Below, one piece after another: positions 45,874 to 54,829 of a stretch of 64,000 nt of DNA (within the stretch, counting starts at the first letter, position 1; each line of letters opens with the position of its first letter). A program made the position numbers and the translations under genes. Source of the DNA: Variovorax sp. PBL-E5. GTDB lineage: Bacteria; Pseudomonadota; Gammaproteobacteria; Burkholderiales; Burkholderiaceae_C. The stretch is from positions 5,574,001-5,638,000 of the forward strand of contig NZ_LR594671.1 in NCBI RefSeq assembly GCF_901827185.1, written 5' to 3'. Below the pieces are notes generated by a model. That model was not told where the DNA came from. It ran no database searches and worked only from the letters and a program-made list of their open reading frames with translations.

Positions 45874-46008
45874 GAAAAACACCTCCAGATTGATCAAGAT
45901 GAGCTTGTACGTGGGAGCCTTCCTACAGGGCAATCATTCTTGCAAATCTTTTCGTTGTTTGTTTCCCAGCGCCGCCAGGGTGTTACAAACGTATTGCATA
46001 GTGACGAC

Positions 46009-47394
46009 ATGACCGCAAATTCCCACGCTCTTCGCCGTGCGCGCCTTGCAGCCCAACTGGGTGCCGACGGCATCGCCATCATTCCGACGGCACCGGAACG
46101 CCAACGCAACCGCGACAGCGACTTCCTCTACCGGCATGACAGCTATTTCTTCTATCTGACGGGCTTCACCGAGCCGAACGCCTGGCTGGTGTTGGCCGGC
46201 GATGGCCGCGCCACGCTGTTCTGCGCGCCCAAGGATCCGGAGCGCGAGGTCTGGGACGGCTACCGACTCGGGCCTTCGGCGGCGCCGGCAGCGCTCGGCG
46301 TCGACGAGGCTTTCGCGGTCGACGAACTCGATGCCCGGCTGCCCAAGCTGCTGGAGAACAAGGCCGTCGTCTGGTATCCCTTCGCGACCTACAAGGGCCT
46401 CGAGTCGCGCATCGACGGCTGGCTTTCGGCCGTGCGCGCACGCGTGCGCTACGGCGCGCTCTGTCCGGAAGAGCAGCGCGACCTGTGCGGCCCGCTCGAC
46501 GAGATGCGCCTGATGAAGGACGCCGGTGAACAGGACGTGATGCGCCGCGCCGCGCAGATCAGCGCCCGGGCCCACGTGCGCGCGATGCAGCTGTCGGCGC
46601 GCATGCTGCGCGAGGGGAAGGACGTGCGCGAATACCACCTCGACGCCGAACTGCTGCACGAATTCCGCCTGGGCGGTTCGCAATATCCCGCCTACGGTTC
46701 GATCGTGGCAGCGGGCGCCAACGCCTGCGTGCTGCACTACCGCGCCGACGTGGCGCCGGTGCGCGACGGCGAGCTGGTGCTGATCGACGCCGGGTGCGAA
46801 CTCGACGGCTACGCGAGCGACATCACGCGCACCTTTCCCGCCAACGGCCGGTTCACCGGACCGCAGCGCGCGCTGTACGACCTGGTGCGCGCGAGCCAGG
46901 ACGCGGCGGTCGCGGCGACGCAGCCCGGGCGGCGCTTCAACGATCCGCACGAGGCCGCCGTGAAGGTGTTGTCGCAGGGCATGCTGGATCTGGGGCTGCT
47001 CGACGCGAACAAGGTCGGCGGCATCGACGACGTGATCGCGCAGCGCGCCTACTTTCCCTTCTACATGCATCGCACCGGCCATTGGCTCGGCATGGATGTC
47101 CACGACTGCGGCAGTTACGTCGAGCCGACCGAGGTGGGCGAGGTGAGCGAGCGCAAGGACCCGCTGTCCAACGAGATCATCAAGAACCGTCCCAGCCGCA
47201 TCCTGCATCCGGGCATGGTGCTGACCGTCGAGCCGGGCATCTACGTGCGCCCTGCCGACGGCGTGCCGGCGCAGTTCCACAACATCGGCATCCGGATCGA
47301 AGACGACGCCATCGTCACCGCGAGCGGCTGCGAGCTGATCTCGCGCGGCGTGCCGGTCGATGCGGACGAGATCGAAGCACTGATGCGCAACTAG
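46009..47394 (+). CDS. pepP: Xaa-Pro aminopeptidase
   Basis: 461-residue cytosolic metallopeptidase of the M24B family that removes the N-terminal residue before proline. The N-terminal creatinase-like domain (RDSDFLYRHDSYFFYLTGF) precedes the pita-bread domain with the five metal ligands: two Asp in DAGCELDGYASDITRTFP, His in RTGHWLGMDVHD, Glu in VEPGIYV and Glu in IRIEDDAIV. Length and layout match PepP. It starts 135 bases after the divergent lipoprotein gene; no other start has a better context. A hydrolase gene follows after 17 bases and is likely cotranscribed. Confidence 0.95.
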   Translation: MTANSHALRRARLAAQLGADGIAIIPTAPERQRNRDSDFLYRHDSYFFYLTGFTEPNAWLVLAGDGRATLFCAPKDPEREVWDGYRLGPSAAPAALGVDEAFAVDELDARLPKLLENKAVVWYPFATYKGLESRIDGWLSAVRARVRYGALCPEEQRDLCGPLDEMRLMKDAGEQDVMRRAAQISARAHVRAMQLSARMLREGKDVREYHLDAELLHEFRLGGSQYPAYGSIVAAGANACVLHYRADVAPVRDGELVLIDAGCELDGYASDITRTFPANGRFTGPQRALYDLVRASQDAAVAATQPGRRFNDPHEAAVKVLSQGMLDLGLLDANKVGGIDDVIAQRAYFPFYMHRTGHWLGMDVHDCGSYVEPTEVGEVSERKDPLSNEIIKNRPSRILHPGMVLTVEPGIYVRPADGVPAQFHNIGIRIEDDAIVTASGCELISRGVPVDADEIEALMRN

Positions 47395-47411
47395 CGCCGC
47401 AGACGCCGCCC

Positions 47412-48635
47412 ATGGCCGATCGCCCCATGCACAAGCGCTCCTGGCTTCTGCTGGTCCTGGTGCTGCTGGTCTGGTCCTACTTCGCCCGGCCGGTCTACGA
47501 CTTCGCATGGATCGTCTCGGGCCGGCTGTACGACATGGCGGCCGCCAGGATCGGATCGCCGACCCTGCGCATGAAGCGCCAGGACGTGGTCGACCGCGCC
47601 CTCGCGCAGGGCGACGAGATCGCGGCCTACCTGCGCGCGCTGCGCGATGCGGTCCCGCGGGTCGCGGCATCGCCGGCGCTCGACTTCTCGAGCATCGAAG
47701 CCTTCTCCCGGTCCGCCCAGGCTTCGCGGGCGCGCCTGAGCCAGAGCCTGCGCTATCCCCCGCCGGGTTTCGATGTGCCGCTCACGCAGCCGGTGGTTGA
47801 ATCCGCCATCGGCGCCGATGAATTCGCGACCTACCGCGAACTGAAGATCCCGGTGCTCCCCGGCGTCTACGCCACGGGCATCTACATGCGTCCGAAGAGC
47901 GCGGACGACCAGAAGAAACTGCCGCTGGTGATTTCAGCCGCCGGCCGCGGCGGAATGCCCGCCGAGACCCCGGACGGCCTGCTGAAGGGCATGGGCAAGA
48001 GCCGCCGCAACCTGGCCTGGGATGCGCTCCAGCATGGCTACGCGGTCTGGATGCCGACCTATGTGCACTACGGCCGGGACGGCGATGACTTCAGGGACCG
48101 GCTGACCGTGCGCGCCTGGGAGGCCGGCACCTCGCTGCCGGCCATCGAGATCGCCAAGACGGTCAAGGCGCTGGACGTCCTGCTCAAACGGCCCGACATC
48201 GATCCGCAGCGCGTGGCCATGATGGGCCACTCCTACGGCGGCTTCTACACCCTCTACACGACCGCGCTCGATCCGCGCATCCGCGTGGCCGTCGTGGCCG
48301 CGTACTTCAACGATCGCGAAGCCGTGCTGGATTCGTCCGAGCCGAACGGCTTTCTCGACTGGCGCTATCCCGATGCGCTGACGCTGTGGCGCGACCCGTC
48401 GGTCGCCGCGCTCGTCGCGCCGCGGCCGCTCCTGATCGAGGCCGGCAACCAGGACCCGCTCTTTCCGATCCAGGGCGCGCGCAAGGCGGCGCCGGAAGCG
48501 GCTGCGCTGTATCAGCGCCTGGGCATCGGCGATCGCTTCGAATTCCGGGAGTTCGTCGGCCGCCACGACTTCGACGGCGAGGCGGCAATGGCCTTCATCG
48601 ACAGGCAGCTCGGCGGCGGCGCGGCACGCGACTGA
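47412..48635 (+). CDS. Membrane-anchored alpha/beta hydrolase, dienelactone-hydrolase/peptidase-like
   Basis: 407-residue predicted hydrolase with a hydrophobic N-terminal anchor (about 9-24, SWLLLVLVLLVWSYFA), so exported or anchored. The C-terminal catalytic domain has the nucleophile motif VAMMGHSYGGFYTLY (Ser about residue 275), an Asp in NQDPLFP and His in GRHDF, resembling prolyl-oligopeptidase S9 or acetyl-xylan-esterase folds. Substrate unknown. ATG at 47412; ATG at 47427 is possible. It is downstream of pepP with 17 bases between and converges on the amine oxidase gene. Confidence 0.8.
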   Translation: MADRPMHKRSWLLLVLVLLVWSYFARPVYDFAWIVSGRLYDMAAARIGSPTLRMKRQDVVDRALAQGDEIAAYLRALRDAVPRVAASPALDFSSIEAFSRSAQASRARLSQSLRYPPPGFDVPLTQPVVESAIGADEFATYRELKIPVLPGVYATGIYMRPKSADDQKKLPLVISAAGRGGMPAETPDGLLKGMGKSRRNLAWDALQHGYAVWMPTYVHYGRDGDDFRDRLTVRAWEAGTSLPAIEIAKTVKALDVLLKRPDIDPQRVAMMGHSYGGFYTLYTTALDPRIRVAVVAAYFNDREAVLDSSEPNGFLDWRYPDALTLWRDPSVAALVAPRPLLIEAGNQDPLFPIQGARKAAPEAAALYQRLGIGDRFEFREFVGRHDFDGEAAMAFIDRQLGGGAARD

Positions 48636-48681
48636 GACCGCGGCCGCCACGGGTCTTCGTGGATATGCGTTCCATCGCCGC

Positions 48682-50277
48682 TCAGGCCAGCAATGCCGAG
48701 GCCGCCAGGTGTCCCCGCGTGAACGCCTCTTCGAAGATGGAGTAGCCCGACCAGTCGGCATGGGCGAACAACAGGCGTCCGCTGCGCACCAGGCTTCGCG
48801 CCATCGACGATGCTCCGGCCCCGAGCAGGCCGGGTGAGGGAATGGCCATCGCATGCCCGTAGCGCGTGATGTCGATGCGCGTCGCCTGCGCCGCGAAATC
48901 GGGATGCGGCACCGAGAGCTCGGCCAGCAGGTCGTCGCGCCACGCGGCCCATGGCCGATCGAGCAGCCGGCGGCGGCCGTCCGGACCGTCGTAGCCGCTG
49001 GGACCGAGCGGGCGGTACCAGCTCATCACAGTCGGGCCGGGCGTGGGGTCGAGGCTTTGATGGCGTGCATCGACATAACCGAGGCCGGCCGTGCCGTAGA
49101 CCACGTTGTCCCAGCTCGGCGCCGGGCCGCGCCGGTCGGCCAGCGGCGCGCGCAGATGGACATTGGCGACCAGCCATGGCGCGTAGCGAAGATGTGCGGC
49201 GGCATGGCGCAGCAGCTCGGGCGGTCCCTCGATCACGCGAACGGCGATGAACACCGGCAGCGCGACGATGCAGTGCTCGGCCTGCCACCGCACCACGGAA
49301 TGCGAGGCGAGGTCGAAGCTGTCGACCTCGACGCCGGCGCGCGTTTCGGCAATGCGCACGACGGCCTGCGCCGCATGCAACCGTTCGCCCAGCGGCGCCG
49401 CGAGCCGGCGCGTGAGCCAGCCGTTGCCCTCGGGCCAGGTGAGCACCGCGTCGCGCTCGCCGCTGTCGTCGCCGGGCGCATGGAAGCCGTGCCGGCTCGC
49501 GAAGTAGTGGATGCCGGCCCAGGCCGAGACCTGCGTGAGACCGGCACCGTAGTCGTCGCGACAGCAGTAGTCGAGGTACCAGCGCAGATACCGGTCGTCG
49601 AGGCCAAGGCCGTCCAGCCAGGCGCCGAATGAGACCGCGTCGAGTGCCAGCAGCGTGGCCGACAGCGGTGCCTTCAGCGTCGGGATCGAGAACTTCGCCT
49701 CGTGCTGCAGCCGGTCCACCTGCGCGGCGAAGCGGCGGTACTGCGCGAGCGTCGCCTCGCCGATGCTGTTGACGGGCAACAGGCCGTCCTGCCATTCGCC
49801 GCCGATGAAGAGACGCTCCTGCGGGCTGTGGCAGAGATGGCGTTCGTCGTACTCCCAGCGGCCCGCAACGCGCTGCCGCAGGCCCAGCTCTTCCAGCAGA
49901 TCCTGGACCTCGGTCGCATCGTCGCCGGGCGCCGGCAGGTAGTGCGCGCCAAGCGGACAGGCAATGCCCTCGACCGCGCCGCCGCGGCTGTTGCCGCCGG
50001 CCGTGTCCTCCAGTTCGAGCAGCGCGAAGTCGTCGATGCCGCCGAGTCGCAACGCGCGCGCTGCTGCGAGACCCGCGACCCCGCCGCCGGCGATCACGAC
50101 GCGCGTGCGGCGCGCCTGCACAGGTCCATCCGAACGCAGCAGGCCATCGCGCAGCGCATGGCCGCGCGCCACGTCGATGCCGGTGAAGCCGCCTTCGATG
50201 GCTGGCGCCGACGCGTCGCATCCGCAGAGCGCGAATGCGCCCGCCGTCGCACCGATGAACTCACGCCGCTTCATCAT
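48682..50277 (-). CDS. FAD-dependent amine oxidase / protoporphyrinogen-oxidase-like, Tat-exported
   Basis: 531-residue flavoprotein. The N-terminus MMKRREFIGATAGAFALCGC has a twin-arginine-like pair and a lipobox-like end, so Tat export as a lipoprotein is likely. FAD site: VVIAGGGVAGLAAARAL (about 59-75), with LLELEDTAGGNSRGG. The C-terminal FAD motif is near LFAHADWSGYSIFEEA. Such enzymes oxidise amines; in this operon a polyamine made by the upstream synthase is a natural candidate. The start codon overlaps the stop of the upstream gene by one base (TGATG), so translation is coupled. Last gene of a five-gene operon. Confidence 0.85.
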   Translation of the reverse strand: MMKRREFIGATAGAFALCGCDASAPAIEGGFTGIDVARGHALRDGLLRSDGPVQARRTRVVIAGGGVAGLAAARALRLGGIDDFALLELEDTAGGNSRGGAVEGIACPLGAHYLPAPGDDATEVQDLLEELGLRQRVAGRWEYDERHLCHSPQERLFIGGEWQDGLLPVNSIGEATLAQYRRFAAQVDRLQHEAKFSIPTLKAPLSATLLALDAVSFGAWLDGLGLDDRYLRWYLDYCCRDDYGAGLTQVSAWAGIHYFASRHGFHAPGDDSGERDAVLTWPEGNGWLTRRLAAPLGERLHAAQAVVRIAETRAGVEVDSFDLASHSVVRWQAEHCIVALPVFIAVRVIEGPPELLRHAAAHLRYAPWLVANVHLRAPLADRRGPAPSWDNVVYGTAGLGYVDARHQSLDPTPGPTVMSWYRPLGPSGYDGPDGRRRLLDRPWAAWRDDLLAELSVPHPDFAAQATRIDITRYGHAMAIPSPGLLGAGASSMARSLVRSGRLLFAHADWSGYSIFEEAFTRGHLAASALLA

Positions 50278-51836
50278 CAATGCGCAGCAACTTTGCCCCA
50301 TTCCTGTTCGTAGGCGGTGACCAGGATCTGGTTCGACAGGCGGTTCACTTCCGTCGGTACGCGCGCCATGTCGCGCGGAAAGTCGAACAGGAGGGGCAGC
50401 GTATCGACCGACAGAAAACGCAGGCCCGGCGGCAGCGCATCAGGCAGCCGATAAGGCCTGCGGCTCGCGATGATGTAGCCCCATTCACCGAAGCTCGGCA
50501 CATGGGCGTGATAGGGCGTTGCGAGCAGCCCCACCGATTCGATCGTCGTGGCCACGGTCCAGAAACTCTTGCGCGCCACCAGCGGCGAGGTGGTCTGGAT
50601 CACCGCGTAGCCACTCGCGGCCAGTCGTTTTTCGAGCAGCGCGTAGAACGAGCTGGTGTAGAGCTTGCCGATCGCGAAGTTGGTCGGATCGGGGAAGTCG
50701 ACCACGATGACGTCGAAGATGTCGCCCGGCTGCTGCAGCCACTGGAAGGCATCGGTGTTGACGATGTGCACCTTGGGCGATTTCAGCGAACCGCCGTTCA
50801 GCGCCGCAAGCGTTTCGTGCTCGGTGAAGAGCCGGGTCATGTTGGGATCGAGTTCGACCAGCGTGACGCTGTCGACGGAAGGGTACTTGAGGATCTCGCG
50901 CACCGCCATGCCATCGCCGCCGCCGAGCACTGCGATCTTCTTCGGTGCGCCGTGCGCGGCCATCACCGGATGCACCAGCGCCTCGTGGTAGCGGTACTCG
51001 TCGCGCTCGGCGAACTGGAGGTTGCCGTTGAGGAACAGGCGATGCCCGGCTGCATGCCCGCGCGTCACCACGATGCGCTGGTAGGGCGAGGTCGCGCTGA
51101 ACACGATCGGGTCCTGGTAGAACTTGTCCTCGGCCAGGCTGGTGATGCGGTTCGCGAACACGAAGGCGCAGGCCAGCGCGCCGAGGGTCAGCGCACATGC
51201 CACGCCGTGCGCGCCCACGCGGCGCAGTCCATGGCGGAACATCCACAGCGCCCACAGCGCAACGGCCGCGTTCATGAGCCCGAAGAGCAGGCCGGTGCGG
51301 ATCATGCCGAGTTGCGGCACCAGCAGCAGCGGAAATGCGATCGATACCGCGAGTGCGCCGAGGTAGTCGAAGGTCAGCACCTGCGACACCAGATCCTTGA
51401 GCTGCACGTTGCGACGCAGGATGCGCATCACCAGCGGGATCTCCAGCCCCACCAGCACGCCGACCGCCAGCACGAGGCCGTAGAGCAGCAAACGGAACGC
51501 GCCCGGAATGTATGCACTGGCCAGGAACAGCAGCGCCGGCAGCCCGCCGCCGACCAGCGCGACCATCAACTCGATGCGCAGGAAATGCGCGGGCAGCTGG
51601 CGCTCGAGATAGCGCGAAAGCCAGGAGCCCACGCCCATCGCGAACAGATAGGTGCCGATGACGGTGCTGAACTGCAGCACCGAATCGCCGAGCAGGTACG
51701 AACTCAGCGCCGCGGCGGTCAGCTCGTAGACCAAGCCGCAGGCCGCGACCACGAACACGCTCGCGAGCAGCGCGATCTCGACGGCGCTGGGCGAGCGCCC
51801 GCGCGGCATCGGCGCGGCCTGCGCCTGCGTGTTCAT
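50277..51836 (-). CDS. Membrane-bound aminopropyltransferase (spermidine synthase-like)
   Basis: 519-residue protein in two parts: about seven hydrophobic helices (residues 20-230, VFVVAACGLVYELTAAALSSY to ALTLGALACAFVFA), then a soluble SpeE-type domain with LGGGDGMAVREILKYPSVDSVTLVELD (SAM/decarboxylated-SAM loop) and DVIVVDFPDPTN in place of the usual DxTDP. The FWTVATTIESVG and GFGEWGYIIAS-like stretches agree with this subfamily. It should transfer aminopropyl groups to an amine at the membrane; the true acceptor is unknown. ATG at 51836 is preferred; TTG at 51866, overlapping the DUF350 stop, is possible. Operon partner speD activity is encoded at 42656. Confidence 0.85.
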   Translation of the reverse strand: MNTQAQAAPMPRGRSPSAVEIALLASVFVVAACGLVYELTAAALSSYLLGDSVLQFSTVIGTYLFAMGVGSWLSRYLERQLPAHFLRIELMVALVGGGLPALLFLASAYIPGAFRLLLYGLVLAVGVLVGLEIPLVMRILRRNVQLKDLVSQVLTFDYLGALAVSIAFPLLLVPQLGMIRTGLLFGLMNAAVALWALWMFRHGLRRVGAHGVACALTLGALACAFVFANRITSLAEDKFYQDPIVFSATSPYQRIVVTRGHAAGHRLFLNGNLQFAERDEYRYHEALVHPVMAAHGAPKKIAVLGGGDGMAVREILKYPSVDSVTLVELDPNMTRLFTEHETLAALNGGSLKSPKVHIVNTDAFQWLQQPGDIFDVIVVDFPDPTNFAIGKLYTSSFYALLEKRLAASGYAVIQTTSPLVARKSFWTVATTIESVGLLATPYHAHVPSFGEWGYIIASRRPYRLPDALPPGLRFLSVDTLPLLFDFPRDMARVPTEVNRLSNQILVTAYEQEWGKVAAH

Positions 51837-51862
51837 CTCGGGCACATCGGCCGCAGGGCGGC

Positions 51863-52081
51863 TCAATGGATTGCGGCGGCAACGATGATCGAGATGCCCA
51901 GGCTCATCGCGGCGACCACGAGGCCGAGCGCGACGTTCTGCTTCTCGACGATCTCGCCCCAGAGGTCATAGGGCGTGATCTTGTCGATGATCAGGAAGCA
52001 CAGCCAGAAAATCACCACGCCGATGAGCGCGTAGACGAGTGATCCGAGGACCAGGCCTGGCTTCAACGATTCGAATCCCAT
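51863..52081 (-). CDS. DUF350 small membrane protein
   Basis: 72-residue protein with two transmembrane helices (about 12-32 VLGSLVYALIGVVIFWLCFLI and about 50-68 VALGLVVAAMSLGISIIVAA) and a central IDKITPYDLWGEI loop, the hallmarks of DUF350/YjfL proteins. No function is established; the family is often encoded with DUF4178, SPFH and spermidine-synthase-like genes as here. GGAGGTCC before the ATG at 52081. Its gap to the DUF4178 gene is 25 bases. Confidence 0.9.
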   Translation of the reverse strand: MGFESLKPGLVLGSLVYALIGVVIFWLCFLIIDKITPYDLWGEIVEKQNVALGLVVAAMSLGISIIVAAAIH

Positions 52082-52106
52082 GATGAGGACCTCCGGTAAA
52101 AAGACA

Positions 52107-53594
52107 TTACTTATGGCCGCCGCCACTCGAGTAGCCGCCGTACGACCCGCCCGAGCTGCGATAGCCGCTGCCAGCACCCGATGAACTGCTGCAGGTGCTG
52201 AGGATGATCAGCAGGACCAGGATCACCACGATGATCAGGATGATGGTGCCGCAACCCATCTTCGACGCCGAGCTCAGCGGCGTGGCATCGCTGCGCTTGA
52301 ACATCTCCTTCTTGCCGTCGAGCTTGAAGGCCGCCGCGACCGCGGCGCTGTCGATCTTGCTGCCGCTCGACCAGGTCAGCTCGTTGGCGGAACGCTCCAT
52401 CGACAGCAGCGCGGCGCCGTTGGCGAAGTCGCGGTTGAAGGTCTTCTGGCCACGCTGGACCTGCCAGTAGAACTCGCCGGCGACGTAGGAGGTCTCGGCG
52501 TTGTAGGCGTACTGCTGCTGATAGCGCGTGCCGAGGTAGCTCGCACTGCTGCCGTTCTCGGTCATGGTCGGCGCGCCGGTGGTGGGCTTGACCACGCTCC
52601 AGCCGTCCTCCGCATCGACCAGGAAGGTGAAGCCGCGCTTCTGGTTGTAGAGCAGGTATTCGTCCCAGCCGAACTGCTCGTCGTCGCCGGGCGCGGCGCC
52701 CATGCGGTGCTGGAAGCCGACCGCCTGCCACTGCACACCCTGCAGCTGGCCCATGCTGCCGAGCGCGATCAGCGGGCGCACCGGCTCGTCCTGCGTCGCG
52801 TGCCGCAGTTCGCCGCCGATGCCTTGCGAGAGATCGATGATGCTGTGGCACGAACCGCAGGTGATGCTCTTGCTGTCGGCGAGGTTGACGGTGACCGGCG
52901 CGCCGCAGTTCGGGCAGTTGAAGCTGCGGCCTTTCTCGTCCTTGGCCGAGTCGTCGCGCAGGCCGGTGAGCTGCAGGTCTTCGAGTTGTACCGCGCGCCC
53001 GAGGTACGCGCCCGGCGGATCGGCGTCGTAGTCGAGGGTGAGGACCAGTCCCTTGTCGTTGCGCAGCTCGACCACCGGGAACGGCCGGCCGAGCGCGGGC
53101 AGCCGCGGCAGTTCTCCCTGCGCCGAGACGAGCGCCACCTGCTCGTTCGATGCGACGGTGTAATTCTGGCCGTTGAACGCGGCGGTGGCGCCGACGCGCA
53201 GATCGGCAGCCGGCGGCGCGGCGCGCTGCAGGTCGAAGGGCAGGGCGAAGACGAAGGCGCCGTTGTCCTCGCTCAGGATGCCGGTGCGGTCGCCGTCGAG
53301 TGCGGCGATCCACTCGGTCCAGCGGCCGCCCTCGTAGCTGTACTGCAGGCGTCCGACCAGCGTGAAGGGCTTGTCCTGGATGCGGCCCGCCGCGAACAGC
53401 TGCAGCGGGCTGAAGTCGTCGAACAACTCCGCCATCTTGCCGGTGCGCGCGAGCGTGTCGCCCTGGCGCACCACGGTGCTCTGGCAATAGGGGCAGACGG
53501 CATAGGCCGACTGCGCCGAGCGGAATTCGACCGGCGCGCCGCAGCCAGGGCAGGGTGCGCGGTAGTAGCGCTGGCTGCCGCTCTCTTCAGCCAT
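52107..53594 (-). CDS. DUF4178 protein with zinc ribbons and membrane anchor
   Basis: 495-residue protein. N-terminal zinc ribbon with C15, C18, C34, C37; a first DUF4178-like beta domain (about 50-200); a second ribbon (FNCPNCGAPV, ITCGSCHS at about 226-255); a second DUF4178-like domain (about 270-400); then a strong transmembrane helix near residue 450 (GTIILIIVVILVLLIILSTC) and a Ser/Gly/Tyr-rich tail. The membrane anchor is near the C-terminus, so most of the chain is likely cytoplasmic. Function unknown; such proteins are linked to membrane stress systems by gene context. It begins 15 bases after the SPFH-SHOCT gene. Confidence 0.88.
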   Translation of the reverse strand: MAEESGSQRYYRAPCPGCGAPVEFRSAQSAYAVCPYCQSTVVRQGDTLARTGKMAELFDDFSPLQLFAAGRIQDKPFTLVGRLQYSYEGGRWTEWIAALDGDRTGILSEDNGAFVFALPFDLQRAAPPAADLRVGATAAFNGQNYTVASNEQVALVSAQGELPRLPALGRPFPVVELRNDKGLVLTLDYDADPPGAYLGRAVQLEDLQLTGLRDDSAKDEKGRSFNCPNCGAPVTVNLADSKSITCGSCHSIIDLSQGIGGELRHATQDEPVRPLIALGSMGQLQGVQWQAVGFQHRMGAAPGDDEQFGWDEYLLYNQKRGFTFLVDAEDGWSVVKPTTGAPTMTENGSSASYLGTRYQQQYAYNAETSYVAGEFYWQVQRGQKTFNRDFANGAALLSMERSANELTWSSGSKIDSAAVAAAFKLDGKKEMFKRSDATPLSSASKMGCGTIILIIVVILVLLIILSTCSSSSGAGSGYRSSGGSYGGYSSGGGHK

Positions 53595-53609
53595 GACAGG
53601 CTGGAGCGC

Positions 53610-54665
53610 TCACACCAGTTTTTTCAGCAGATCCGCCTTCTTGGCGTCGAACTCTTCCTGCGTGAGGATGCCCTTGGTCTTGAGCTCGCCGAGCTTCTCG
53701 AGCGTGGTCATCACGTCGGCCGGATCGACCACCGCGACGGCGGGCTGCTGCGTGGGCGCCACTGCCGCAGCAGCGGGATTCGCGTTGGGGTTGAGCCCCT
53801 GCGACAGGTTCTGCGCCAGCACCTGCCCGAGCGCAACGCCCGCGCCCAGGCCCATCGCATCGCCGGCGATGCCGCCGCCGCTGCCGGCGTTCTCGGCGAA
53901 CTTGGGGATCGCCTGCGCGGTCTGGTACTGCATGAACTTGCCCATGTCGTTGCCGACCATGCCCATGCCGATCTTCTGATCGAGGATCTTCTGCAGCTCT
54001 TCGGGCAGCGAGACGTTCTGTACCGTGATGTTCTCGAGCTTGATGCCGATCTTGTTGAACTCGGGCACCAGCTGCGCCGCCAGCGCCTGCGCGAACTGGA
54101 TCTGGTTGGCCGCGAGGTCGAGGAAGGGCACGCCGCTGGAGGCGATCGCGTTGCTGATGTTCTGCAACACCAAGCCGCGCAGCTGGCCATCGAGATCGGC
54201 CACCGTGTAGACATCGCGCGTGCCCGAGATCTCGGTGTGGAACTGCTTGGCGTCGCCGACGCGGAAGCTGTAGTTGCCGAAGGCGCGCAGCCGGACGGCG
54301 CCGAAGTCCTTGTCTCGGATCGTGATCGGCTGCGGCGTGCCCCACTTCTGGTCGACCTGCTGGCGCGTGCTGAAGAAGTAGACGTCGCTCTTGAACGGGG
54401 ACTCGAAGAGCTTGTCCCAGTTCTTGAGGTAGGTGAGCACGGGCAGCGTCTGCGTCGTGAGCTTGTACATGCCGGGGCCGAACACGTCGGCCACCTTGCC
54501 CTCGTTGACGAAGATCGCAACCTGCGATTCGCGCACCGTGAGCGAGCCGCCGTTCTGGATTTCCATGTCCGCCATCGGGAAGCGCCAGGCCAGCGTGCCG
54601 TCGCCGGTCTCGGTCCACTGGATGATGTCGATGAACTGTTTCTTGATGAAATCCATCAGCGCCAT
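53610..54665 (-). CDS. SPFH-domain protein with C-terminal SHOCT
   Basis: 351-residue protein of the YdjI/virion-core-like SPFH group. It starts MALMDFIKKQFIDIIQWTE, has the SPFH core (LTVRESQVAIFVNEGKVADVF, about 42-62, to about 240), a Gly/Ala-rich linker and a SHOCT domain at 319-351 (GELKTKGILTQEEFDAKKADLL). SHOCT modules tether or oligomerise proteins. SPFH proteins scaffold membrane microdomains. GAGGAG precedes the ATG at 54665. First gene of the operon SPFH-SHOCT, DUF4178, DUF350, aminopropyltransferase, amine oxidase; divergent from maeB. Confidence 0.92.
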   Translation of the reverse strand: MALMDFIKKQFIDIIQWTETGDGTLAWRFPMADMEIQNGGSLTVRESQVAIFVNEGKVADVFGPGMYKLTTQTLPVLTYLKNWDKLFESPFKSDVYFFSTRQQVDQKWGTPQPITIRDKDFGAVRLRAFGNYSFRVGDAKQFHTEISGTRDVYTVADLDGQLRGLVLQNISNAIASSGVPFLDLAANQIQFAQALAAQLVPEFNKIGIKLENITVQNVSLPEELQKILDQKIGMGMVGNDMGKFMQYQTAQAIPKFAENAGSGGGIAGDAMGLGAGVALGQVLAQNLSQGLNPNANPAAAAVAPTQQPAVAVVDPADVMTTLEKLGELKTKGILTQEEFDAKKADLLKKLV

Positions 54666-54829
54666 GGTCACTCCTCGGAAGCGGTTTTGCGAGCTGGGCA
54701 TATTGCCACATCGACCTGGAAGCCCTGACGTTTTTCCATGGGTTGCGCCTGTGCCATGTGGCCTATGCCATCGACAGCGAGGTCTACAATCGGCGCCCCC
54801 TATAAGAAGCGTTGCAAGGAGCACGGCCC

